Source of the DNA: Antedon mediterranea
Taxonomy: Eukaryota; Echinodermata; Crinoidea; Comatulida; Antedonidae
Assembly: GCF_964355755.1 (NCBI RefSeq)
Contig: NC_092673.1
Location: 18,917,001-18,981,000 of the forward strand
Length of the DNA: 64,000 bases
Direction: 5' to 3'
Part shown: piece after piece, positions 21,650 through 33,075 of the stretch
Position numbering within the stretch: position 1 is the stretch's first letter
Layout: every line of letters begins with the position of its first letter
Position numbers and translations under genes: made by a program
The notes under the pieces: model-generated
What the model saw: only the letters and a program-made list of their open reading frames with translations
Told to the model about the DNA's origin: nothing
Databases searched by the model: none

Positions 21650-23485
21650 AAACTTTGGTTTAGTAGTTGATTTCCAAATGGAGGATGTCGGATTTTTGTC
21701 ATGGAAGAAAATATTTGAAAAGTCTAGTAATTTAGATTTCATTACTACTCTGGGGTGGATCTAGACATTTTTGAGAGGGGTGGGATGGGGGGTCCCACAA
21801 GAAAAGGGCACTTCCGGGACTGAGTATTTGAGCCACATGCGAAGCAAATTTTGTTAAATCAATCCATCGATCAAAATTCATGTATTTAACCTTATGACAC
21901 CTTAAGAATATTTGGCTTGTTGTGTCTTTTTGTTTACATTTTCTCTCCCTTACGACGCACAATTTAGTATTTGAAACGATCTCCTTTACTACCCCTCATG
22001 CGGCTCCTGATCGGCAGCCACCTGCACCTGTAAAATTTTTTGCTTATATTCATGATACTTCTTTATATTGGAAAATAAAAACTGAAACTGAAAATTTAGG
22101 GGGGGGGGGGTGGGGTCCGCCCTTGCTACTACTATTCAACCTGTTAGTGGTGGTTTCATCGCTGTTGGTTGTGAACTGAATAAAATAAATAAAATAAAAT
22201 AAGTGTATCTTTACCATTTGATTGGCTCATTCCATACCACACATACAGTATCATGCATTATTTTCTTCAATTTCAATGACTGAGGTACTATTGCATGATG
22301 ATTAACTTAACTTTAATATTTTAAATTAATCAGTATTCTAAATTTTTTTATTTTTCATTCTTCAGGACATTTTAATTTAAATTAATAATTAATTTAAACA
22401 TAATTATGAGTTAGAAATTCTAAAGTTCTGTACTTTGAGCTAAGAGTGTATTAATGAGTACAAGTCCCACAATCTCCCTTTTGATGATTGGATGATATTT
22501 TGTATTTTTTTAATGCATTAATACATTTTTATGGTTGTGAGACTGTTTGACAACTGTTTAAATTGAAGTTTGCTGCAATATTAGGAGAAATATTTTGTGC
22601 AGTAATTAAGGTTAATTGCAAATAATTTCACCTGATTCCTTCCCACCATGCATTGTGCAATGCCGTTCCTCGTGATATCAAGCTATTTGTCATAAACCTT
22701 ATTTAAGTTGAAAGGTTACTCCACAAATTTACTAATAAATATTATAACCATTGTACTTATGATTATAAGACAGATGACTGGTAAACCTAAATTTGTAATT
22801 TGAAAAATCCAGGGTGCTGATAAATAATGATTTGCTGTGTTTATCTGGGTCTGTTACCCCTAGCAACAATATATTCTGCCAAAGCCCATTTCAAAATGTG
22901 TGATCAATAGATGGTTCATAAATTATATAGTATGTAGAATATTAACAAAATTGTTGACCAAATAACTGATACGTTTTTCTGATACTCACAATTGCCTAGA
23001 GGGATGTTTTTGCTCTTTTTTGGGGGTGTTAAGTATAGCGGCCAAACTGAATGGCAGCCATTTGTTGTGTATTAATTAAAGAAAAGTTATAATTGCCGTT
23101 TGGGAAAATGAATCCACAAAACAATGTTTCCAGTTGTCAATCAATTATTATGAACAAAATAAGAGACCATGGCCAGTTTTTATCAACTTGGTGATAAACT
23201 TAGATTTTACAATCGTACAATGTACACAATAGGCTTTAACAAATAACAGTTTAAAAGTCTAAAGTTTGATATGCTGTAATGTTAGTATACAGGTCATCTT
23301 CATGCAGTAACGTAGCATTTAATGCAAAGGTTTCTGTCTGATGGGATTATGTTTTTTACCTGACGTAAGTATGAAATACATTCAATGCTGCTGAATTAGC
23401 TTTTCAGTATGTATACACTTTCACCAGTTTAATGTTCAACAGTCTGAAACTGAATTCCATTTGTATTTCCAGTAGGCCAGACCCG
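21650..23485. other. Intergenic, nothing recognised
   Basis: AT-rich DNA with a G run near 22100. No coding frame was accepted. Confidence 0.4.
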
Positions 23486-23690
23486 TTGCCAGGGAGGTTT
23501 TTGGGGTTCGGGCGATCCCCCCCCCCCCCAATTTTGCACGAACCGACAAGGGGGACCTGGACCCCGACAAGGAGGCCCTTGGCGGCCCCCTGGCCTCCAG
23601 CCTACAGTTGCTCGCTTCGCTCGCAAAATATTTGGTGTCAAGAAAACCCCCCTCTGATGCATTCTAGCTACGGGCCTGTAGCGGTCCTTT
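23486..23690 (+). repeat. G-run repeat copy 2 with GC-rich body
   Basis: Begins with the GGTTTTTGGGGTTCGGGCGA string and continues into a GC-rich segment that contrasts with the surrounding AT-rich DNA (CTCGCTTCGCTCGCAAAATA, then CTACGGGCCTGTAGCGG). It looks like one end of a dispersed element. Confidence 0.45.
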
Positions 23691-24189
23691 AACAGAGGTA
23701 GTCCCTTTTAAATATTAAAGGTGGTCGCTAACAAGGGTGGTTGCTTACGATCAGAGTGCTAAGTTTTGAAAGCCGATCACTTACGAGAGGTGGATAGACT
23801 GACGGCAAGTAGAGAAATACATTTGCACATGATTTAGACATTTAGGTTTGTAAAATATATAATATTTTATTAGCTGGCGATATTAACTACATTAGCTGTG
23901 AGGCAATTTTCGTTACTACATTACATGTTGAGTTGTACATTAGTATAATGTTGATTTTTATTTAATAAATAAGCTGTTGGTGTTTCTACATCATTAGCTA
24001 GTTCTAGGTTTTATTATATGGGTGGATTTGACTTTTCTACACTAGCAGTTTTGAACAGGGCCTACTGTATTAGTTTAAATGGAATGCTACAAGTTGTATT
24101 ATTTTTTTTTAATTTATCGTTTTGTGTACTAAAGTGGCAGCATAATCAGTATTTATTTTTACCAGATGTCCAGCAAGGGTAATGTCCCA

Positions 24190-24350
24190 ATTGGTAATTG
24201 CCACAATTGTCAGGTCAACCTCAAAACAGCGGCTCTCGGGACCGGGAGAGTTGTATGATTTGTTTTTATTATTATTTTTTTTTTGAATGCGCCTTGAGCA
24301 CTCTGTGGTATGTGCGCTATAAAAATCCTGTTATTATTATTTGTTATTAT
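24190..24350 (+). mobile_element. SINE/LINE-type 3' tail fragment
   Basis: GCGCCTTGAGCACTCTGTGG and GCGCTATAAAAATCCTG followed by ATT repeats is the familiar 3' end of many invertebrate short retroposons. No internal promoter is retained. Confidence 0.45.
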
Positions 24351-24379
24351 TATTTCACCTTTTAGTCGTGTCTGTCTTA

Positions 24380-25335
24380 CAGTAAAGTGATCTTTAATTG
24401 GAAGAGGACCAGTACAATTACTTGTTTTTAATCACATGATTATAAACTATTTATTCCTCTTGTCTGTGCTCGTACAAAATAATAAAATGGTCGCTAATTG
24501 GAAGTGTCTTAAAGTAAAGTGATCTTTAATTGGAAGAGGACCAGTACAATTACTTGTTTTTTATCACATGATTATAAACTATTTATTCCTCTTGTCTGTA
24601 CTCATACAAAATAATAAAACGGTCGCTAAATGGAAGTGTTTAAATTGAAGTGATCTTTAATTGGAAGAGGACCAGTACAATTACTTGTTTTTTATCACAT
24701 GATTATAAACTATTTCTTCTTCTTGTCTTTATTCATACAAAATAATATACAGTAACGGTCGCTAATTGGAAGTGTCTTAAACTGAAGTGATCTTTAATTG
24801 GAAGAGGACCAGTACATTTACTTAATTTTGTCACATAATTAAACTATTAATTATTTTTGCCTTTACTCATACCAATTAATAAAAATGGTCACTAATTTGA
24901 GGTGTCTTAAAGTAAAGTGATCTTTAATTGGAAGCGGACCAGTCAGTACAGTTACTTAATTTTGTCACATAATTAAAACTATTAATTATTATTGTCTTTA
25001 TTCATACCAATTAATAAAATGGTCGCTAATTGGAGGTGTTTTAAGTAAAGTGGTCCTTTATTGAAAGAGGTCCAGTACAATTACTTGTTTTTTGTCACAT
25101 AATTAATAACTATATATTCTTCTTGCTTTATTAATACTAAATAATATAATGGTAGCTAATTGGAGGTGTTTTAGGTAAAGTGATTTTTAATTGGAAGAGG
25201 AACACTTCATTTACTTGTTTTTGTCACATACTTATCAATTATTTATTCTTCTTGTCTTTTCACATACCATATAATATAATGGTCCCTAATTGGAGGTGTT
25301 GAGGTGTTTAGGCAAAGCGATCTTTAATTAGAAAA
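24380..25335. repeat. Minisatellite, about 8 units of 130-137 bp
   Basis: GTGATCTTTAATTGGAAGAG recurs at 24387, 24519, 24650, 24787, 24917, 25050, 25180 and 25317. Each is followed by CCAGTACAATTACTTG and GGTCGCTAATTGGA(A/G)GTGT. Divergence increases toward the right end. Related single motifs (GGTCGCTAACAAGGG) lie at 23720. Confidence 0.9.
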
Positions 25336-25339
25336 AAAA

Positions 25340-26960
25340 AAATTGTTTGGCATCATTAAGTATTATTGGTTATTAAAAGAAGACAAGACAAGTGCAGGCG
25401 TGATAAAAACAACCACCTATCATAAAACGTATGATACAGTATTTAATAGTGGACGCATTTCAATCCATGGGTCAGACATTATTAAACGGGCCGGACAGCA
25501 TTAAATTGTTGAAAAACGCCCACGAACCCGTTGAAACATGCAACTGGACACTATCCAATGCTGAAAAGTGTCCACCCGGACACTTTTGAATGCTGGACAC
25601 AATTCAATCTTACACCGGCACTGATCCATGACTGTATTTGAAATCGGTCGCGTTTCCAATCAGTCGCATATGGCATGCCAAATGTGCCTTATGTATATTT
25701 TCTTTTGTTTTTTCCTCCAGGGTCATACCGTATGCGCGATATGATTCTAGCAAGACAATGATGATTAGGTTTAAAAAAGGTGGTACAAAACATTTTTTGG
25801 GGTTTGAGAGGCTTTCCATTGGTACACCAAAGAGCCGTAAAAAATGAATTCATAAAAAATTCAATATATGTTATGTACCCAATATATCGTTTATTATTGT
25901 TCTGAAAAAATGGTAAATAATAATGATATACATTCAAAAAATTTATAAATTAACATATTTCTCGTTTTCGGCATGAAATTTAACTGAAAATATTTGAATC
26001 TAATATTAAATTATTATTATAATATTCTAGAATGTGTTAACGTTAGTAAAAAGATAAATATATTGGCACATGCCGTTTCATACATATAATGCTAATTGAT
26101 CGATCATCTACAGTAATATTTGGGCAACTATTAATCTTTGTTATGGATGATTTTACCAATATACAGAAACAATTTTATTGCATTACCGGTAAATATTTTT
26201 TCTTTACTGTAGTTTAAAATGTATGTACAGTATAGTGATTCATTTGATCATGTTTGAAAGAGTTGGTGTCAGTTTATTTCAAAATGTTAGCATAACTCAA
26301 TGTCGATGACCTATTACAATATAGTACACTCTCCCTCCCCTGAAATTGACATTTAACAAGTATATATAACTTTACTTATTTAATTTAACTTTACAATCAA
26401 TTGTGTCAATAATTAATGCATTTTAAGTTAAAGGCCAAAACTCGAATAGCGAAAGCTGATTTGTTTTATGTCTTTTTTGTCATAATTGTTAATGAAGTTT
26501 TTATATTATATTATGAGAGTGACAAATAAAGTATTTACACAAATATATATTTTGGCCTTATGTGTACAATATAAATTTTAAAAAAGATTTTCCAAGTTTA
26601 AACACTCAAATCGCCAGCATTACAAAGAATCTACAATTTCTTTTTAAAGAATTGTAGCCAATTTTTAAAAAATGTCCTAAATACTGTAGGGTAGTTTTTG
26701 CAGTTTAATTTAAGCATGACAGATTTGCTCCTGTATACTGAAATCCATTAAAGATATATTGATTGTCACCCGGAAAATATATATTTTTCTTGAATATGCA
26801 ATTTTAATGTCATAATAGTTATTCACTTTGACCAAAAATTGGAGCGAAAATAAAACTATTTACCTGAAAATAATGCAAACAATAGTCAAATTATCAGACA
26901 ATGGGTTGAAGCTGCAGAATTCCCTATTAAAAGTGTGATTTATTAATCTTCATTTTTCAT
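25340..26960. other. Intergenic; contains a perfect 10-bp-arm hairpin
   Basis: No gene seen. AAAAGTGTCC (25564-25573) and GGACACTTTT (25578-25587) form a perfect hairpin inside a longer imperfect palindrome with the recurring word CTGGACAC. Confidence 0.4.
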
Positions 26961-26966
26961 GTTTTT

Positions 26967-27225
26967 GGGGGACAATATATCCAGTACCATGTGGACCCCT
27001 GTTGGGGGACAATATATATCCAGTACCATGTGGACCCCTGTTGCGGGACAATATATCCAGTACCATGTGGATCCCTGTTGGGGGACAATATATCCAGTAC
27101 CATGAGGACCCCTGTTGGGGGACAATATATCCAGTACCATGTGGACCCCTGTTGGAGGACAATATATCCAGTACCATGTGGACCCCTGTTGGGGGACAAT
27201 ATATCCAGTACAGTGGACCCCTGTT
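26967..27225. repeat. 37-bp minisatellite, 7 copies
   Basis: Units begin GGGGGACAATATATCCAGTA and end GTGGACCCCTGTT. The second has a 2-base expansion (ATATATAT), and the last lacks four bases. Overlapping open frames on both strands are produced by the repeat alone. Confidence 0.93.
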
Positions 27226-27229
27226 GAAT

Positions 27230-29279
27230 AAATTTGAACCTGGTAAACTTAAGAACAACAATAATTAATGTTTAAATTTAAGCAACAACAAAATAAAGCT
27301 TATTGACTGAATTTAATACAAAAAAGTAAATTAAATTAAATACCGTACATGTTTTTTTTGTTCATAGGGGTTGTTAAAGGTGATATACATTTTATATAAG
27401 GGCACACTCCATACTAATGGGGAATTTAGGTGTAAGTTTCATTTTGATTGTTTCAGAAACGGTAATGGTAACATGCATCATATAGTGAACAGACTTTTGT
27501 TATTATATCAATTTTTAATAATTTAGTTCGCTCGCGTACCATCTAGGTCGTTCCCACAGATGGTTCTCGAATACACAGTAATTTCAGCGTAACAAAACTG
27601 GCGATTTCAAATGTACGTACCGCAGGACTATAGGCCTATACATTGTCGTTTACAGAAACAAATAAATAGACACGATGATTTATGTAGTCAACTAAAATTA
27701 GCACCCTGGGAATTACTTCCGAAGGAGAAACTTATCACAAAATGAGTCCAAGTTTTTGATTTGGACTCATTTAAAGAAACCCAATTTGTGTTTTGTATGT
27801 AACATTAGGGTTGAGGGATGGGAAAGCGGATAGGTACAAAGAGGAACAATTTTTAAATATATTCTTTATCCACTCAGTAACGAAATATTTTTTTCATGTT
27901 TTATAGGCCTATAAATAATATACCTCTAAATACAGTAAAACATTTGCGATTTAATACTTTTTTTATTTTATTTATTTATTTATTTCTTTTAAATATTCAT
28001 TGTACACTAATTTTCCCCGTGTATGGCAAGAGATTCCTAATTATATTAGAGAACATTCTTTATTTAGTTTAGTTAAAACTGTCACTGTCATAATCGATTG
28101 AAATATTAAAGTACCATGTCACGATACACCACTACGACGTTTATATTTGGTAATTATTAATTAATACAAACGTTGAGAAAGAACTGTCAGTATAAAGTTT
28201 ATTTGTATATAATAATGTGTTTATATATCTAACAGTAGAGCCTATCCACAATCTCGCAAGTTTATTCTCAAAGGGCCCATATATTTACCTACCGTATGTG
28301 TTAAACCAAGGGCTCATAAATTTACCTACAGTACTTGTGTTAAACCAAACTCTGGCAGACTGAGAGATTGGGATGTTCCATTCATCGCAAATCAATAGAT
28401 TTGTATAATCGTATATTAAATCTATCAAAATAGTATTTTTTAAAGAAAATCGGCCTGTCTTCAACATTATGATGGTGTACTCTAGCTGTTCAACCGGTTT
28501 TCAGCTATTAAAAACAATTATCGTAGGAGGAGATAGGAAAATGCGAAGCCTCCTCGCATTTTTGTGGCGGGTATTTTTCAAGACGGACATCCATTATACA
28601 GTGTATACCACGGTCGGAAAACACCCCTATTTGGGGCAAATCTTGGAACCTAAATTCGTTTTAACCGTCAATAACTTATTATCTAACTTAATTTAATTAG
28701 TAAACAGGGTTACATCAGGTGGTTAAAATCAGTACCGAAAGTACGAACCAACTTTATATACCATCGAGTAAAAATTATAGAAGTAAGGCGCGATTTACCG
28801 AATTTTGCCCTTACGTAAATTTATATATAGATAATTCAGAATAAAGATAACACTGGTCAACAACAAATATTTCACTATCGCCCATCATCCGCCTAATTTT
28901 AATGGTGTGCCCACATCCATAAGAGGATTTGTTGGAAAGCAGAATTAGAAATGGGTTAGATGGGTATCACTGAAATATTTGTGAAAAATTGTAATGTTGT
29001 TTTACTACACCAACAACATAAGAACCTTCATTCATGAATATAAACATTTGATAATATCAAATGAAGGAAATAAAAAAGATTACGTTGTTTCTTTTCCTCC
29101 ATGGTATATCACAGTGTGCCTTCTCTTAGTCTTATTGATTGGATTGAATCAACTTGACTGGATATCCAGATGCCAATTGTGTAGTAAAATGATTTCATAT
29201 GCTCTAGTTAACATTGTCTTTACAAAAGGTTGTTCTTGGTTAATATGAAGTATATAGAAACTGAATAACACAGTTCATA
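27230..29279. other. Intergenic, nothing recognised
   Basis: AT-rich. Small frames at 28285-28696 show no domain or splice support. Confidence 0.4.
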
Positions 29280-29600
29280 TTCTCATTAAATAGGCTAGTC
29301 ATGCAAGACTGACTGAAGAAGTCAGGTGATGCACATAACGTGGCATAGAGGGTGTTGGTACTTTGCATAACAATAAACACCTGTTAGCGTCCATTGATGT
29401 AGAGCTGTACAATCGCATTGCTAGACTAGTAGTAGTAGTGGATGGAGGATTCTTTTCCAGACAAATGATATCATTTTATGTTAACCTACAATTATTTATG
29501 AATTCATTAGTGTGAGTTATATATTTTTTCATTTCTTGATAGTAATTTTACTTTTAAGCTAGTAGAGCTCTTTGTATGAAGGTTTAAACATGGACCTATA
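29280..29600 (+). repeat. Dispersed repeat, copy 2
   Basis: Diverged partner of 21320-21640, with shared words at both ends and in the middle. Confidence 0.6.
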
Positions 29601-29609
29601 AAATAACAG

Positions 29610-31879
29610 CTCCATGAGTTAAAGCTAATCGGTAATAATACAATACACTAGCAGATACCCGTCCAATGGTTTTAAGTTGTGGGAATCAAAGAGATTACAG
29701 TCATATAGTACAATGCAGTATGCACAAATCTATAAATGGATGTATAGTGTGAAGAGGTACATTATACAGCATTTTAGAAGGAAGATAAAATTAATAGAAA
29801 TACTCTATTCTTTATATTTCAGTGTCTATTTTGTTTTAATTCTAAAAGCAAGTAACTTTAAATACAAACTAGATTTAAACTCGTCACGGTGACAAGTTAG
29901 GCTATCGCGCAACGCATCATAACATGCACATGCTATTTATTAGGCTTAGTCTACAGTAGGCTGCACCACAACGATTGTATAAACAGCATAGCATTGATCA
30001 AAATCGTTCAATATGCGTCAACATATAGGCATTGTAAACGGTTTAGTTGACGGTTTAGTTTTATTTTACGTACATTTATTTAATTGTTTGAATTTGATGA
30101 CTTTTACGCGATATGCGCTCTATTGAATGTGATGAACTGTGTTGAAAAAGATAATAATCCAATTTTTAAAATTCAGATGGCCATATGATGACGTCTAACA
30201 TCCGAGAGGTAAATATTCTGTATTAATTCATATCTACAACATATCTGCTTACATTATTACGTTAAACAAAATTGGGGTCACCGTTGATCCTGAGGAGCTA
30301 TAATAGATTCAAAATAGGTATAATTTTGCACAAATTTGCATAAAATTACCTATTTTCAAGCGCATGATCTTTAAAGTTTGATGTGCACATGTGTCATTAT
30401 TTTACATTCATAATTGATTAAAAATGAAAAAAAGTGCATAAAAAATGAAAAAAAATGCATTATAAAAAGTATAAAGAACAATAATCAAGTGAAAATACGG
30501 TGTTTATAAAGCTACGTACAGGCTAAGTGCGCAGCTTTTGCCGTTTTTTAGATCTGCGAGACACAAAAAATGAGCAGAAAATATGAAATTTTTGACAATA
30601 ACAATAGGCTATCGCTCTACAGAGAGCAATAACCTATTTGCAGAATCATCGCAACATTAGTGCTCACTGTAAAATGAATGTTTGAAAAACATGCAGTCAC
30701 AAAATAAAACAGAATCTCAGTAATATATTAATTTTTAATATACATCTGTATCTTTGTTCTTGTTTTGTTTGTGTAAATATATTAAAATAACAGATGTTTA
30801 TTATTGTATTGATTGATTAATAATACAGGTAATAATGTTTTGTAAAAGCTTCGAAAGTATGTTAATATTATTTCTGATTGGAGAACAGTGACTTAGTTGA
30901 ATCTGGTTGAATATTCTTGCAGTCTCCTGTTGTTCAGTTGAATGACCTGATTTGTGGTGGTAAAAATGATTGGTGATTTAAGTCTTTAAGATGAACAACA
31001 ATGTATGTTTTCTGGTGGTGTCTGGTAGTGTGTAGGCCTAAATTAAAGAAGTAAATATGATTTATCTTCCTTGTTTGTACCTCCTTCCTAAACACCACGA
31101 AAATAAATACCATAAAACAAACAATTAAAAATAACAAAACATAATGTTAGCATAATGTACTTTACAATATTTCATATCATAACCCTACACAGGAAGCTAA
31201 TGGAATTAGAAGCCTCTCTTAGTCAAGCATTATGTGGGCCTAAAAGTGGGCTGAATTGTCTCATTACACCTGGGCCAAATCATCCCGCATTCAGCTATTG
31301 CCTATATAGCAGCTTAGGATTAGTAATTGGTAAGAAACATAACCTAGCCTAGTGTTATCACTGCATTTGGTGTTTGAAAAAATGGAAAAAGGGTGCTCAA
31401 TCTCTCCTTTGGCAGGCGCGATGTGCATGAGGTAGAAACTGACCACCCGTTCATTTGAAATGGTACACAACATGTAGCACTGCCGCTACACTGACTGCAG
31501 CTGCGCTGATCGCATGTGCTCTCGATATATTGCAAATGATTTGAGTGACCTAATTGTGACATAGGAAAATGGCCCAGAATTACCGAATTTTGCCTAAATT
31601 GGCCTAAAAACACATTTTTTGTACAAATTTTCTGTTCTAATATAGCTTAATGAATTAAAAGGTGCCCCAGCTTGAACTTTGCTAGTATTGGATGGACGGT
31701 TTAGGAGGAGATAGAGGAACAAATTTAATTACAATATAAAAATATAATCTGTAGTTTTTAAGCAATGGGCAATACAAACATTCTGTTTTATAGTGTACAA
31801 CACCAGTTTGGTGATAAAAGATAAGGATAAGAGATATTGAGAGAATTTTGAGTAAAGTATATTCAGTTATTTGGAACTT
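29610..31879. other. Intergenic or 5' region of gene B, nothing firm
   Basis: No accepted gene. A splice-flanked open stretch at 31191-31331 is discussed under rejected items. The first exon and promoter of gene B must lie here or further left, but no diagnostic promoter was found. Confidence 0.35.
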
Positions 31880-32050
31880 TGTTAAATGAAAGGGAAAATT
31901 ACTGAAAACATCACAATCAATGGTTGGATCTCAATGGTGTATACAAAAAAAATATGAGCAAAAAGCTAAATCAAAACGATGGATTAAAACAGCCAGAAAG
32001 GAATTGCAGAGCTTTCGGGTAGCACTAATCCTTTTTCTTTGATTGAATTC
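31880..32050 (-). mobile_element. Diverged Penelope-like tail, 115 bp before the kinase exon
   Basis: Shares AAATTACTGAAAA, GGTTGGATCTCAATGG, AAAAAGCTAAATCAAAACGA, CAGCCAGAAA and GCAGAGCTTTCGGG with the copies at 1.8 and 63.3 kb. The hammerhead-like CATCAG end is no longer present, so it is an older, decayed copy. Confidence 0.65.
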
Positions 32051-32165
32051 GATTTGAAGGAAGTATAACAAAGAAGGAACAGTCTGGTGAAGAGAGAAAG
32101 TAGAAAACAATGAAGATAACTTGCATATAAAATAATGTATATCATATGTTTATTTGTCTTTGCAG

Positions 32166-33075
32166 ATCTCCACTTTGAGCAACAATAATGGCAAGTAATG
32201 AAACAGTGTTAAACCCATATCCTACGATTTTAGAGATACCATGTAATGATATTGAATTTGGAGAACTTATTGGAAGGGGTTCAACGTGCAGTGTGTTGAA
32301 AGGGGTTTGGAAAACTAAAAAAGATGTGCCAGTTGCAATTAAACGTCTCAACCATTTTCGAGAAATGGAAATTGTTACATTACGAAAAATTAAAGCTGAC
32401 GAAGAAAAAAAACACATTGGTAGAAAGTTCATAATAGAGATTCTAGGGGTTAGTAAGAAGGATCATATGGATTGTATTGTAATGGAATATGTAGCAAATG
32501 GGTCATTATATGATTATTTAGGCCAGAAAAAACGAGAACAGCAGCAACCTCTTGGGAATGACCAATTTTTCAACTGGACCCAGCAAGGTGCTCTTGCAAT
32601 ACAGTATCTTCATGAACTTGATATAATTCATCGAGATATCAAATCGCCAAATGTTTTAATTACTGATAAATATAATTTTAAACTTTGTGACTTTGGAATT
32701 TCCTGCATAAGTAATGAAACACTTTCAACAACATGTAGTGGGTCTCTTCCATGGATGGCTCCTGAAAGTTGTAAGGCTTTGTTTGAAAACTTTAGTTCAA
32801 AGATAAAGGTATCAAAGCGTTCAGACATATACTCTTATGGTGTTGTGATATGGGAAATGTGGACTTGTAAAAAACCAAATGATGTGATGAAAGTTGATGG
32901 TATGTACCCGTTAGATGAAGGAACACCATCTAAGTTAAAGGATATGCTGCATAGTTGCTGGGATGTGGACAGAGGAAAAAGGCCAAGTATTCCAGATATA
33001 CTAGAAACTATGGAGGAATTGGCTATTACAATGGAGGAATTGGCTATTACAATGGAGGTTAAAGATTTTAAAGAG
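32166..33075 (+). CDS. Gene B exon: 5' UTR end, start codon and TKL-like kinase domain
   Basis: Acceptor TTTGCAG ends at 32165. The start ATG at 32188 has A at -3 and G at +4, and the frame upstream is closed by TGA within this exon. Kinase landmarks: glycine loop GRGSTCSV (29-36, third Gly replaced by Cys), VAIK Lys52, alpha-C Glu59, HRDIKSPN (148-155), DFG 168-170, WMAPE 189-193 and KRPS 264-267. All catalytic residues are present, so it is probably active. WMAPE and HRDIKSPN are typical of TKL kinases (MLK, TAK1, LRRK group). A 21-bp tandem duplication near the end repeats MEELAIT. The frame runs on past the GTATGT donor at 33076 to 33204 and would give a kinase-only isoform if the intron were retained. 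Confidence 0.9.

Noticed and set aside
23429-23692. Pro/Arg-rich ORFs on both strands
   Set aside because: They come from a GC-rich dispersed repeat with a C run, without domain support.
26943-27268. Repetitive proteins on both strands
   Set aside because: They are translations of the 37-bp minisatellite, open on both strands because the unit lacks stops.
29868-29900. Inverted similarity with 61775-61805 (TTCGTCA...TGACGAA words)
   Set aside because: Too short, and it is a palindrome by itself, so the pairing of the two sites is not evidence for an element.
31191-31331. Possible exon (open, with ACACAG acceptor and GTAAG donor)
   Set aside because: It has a plausible Cys/Pro-containing translation, but no domain, no partner exon and no phase link to gene B, so it was not annotated.
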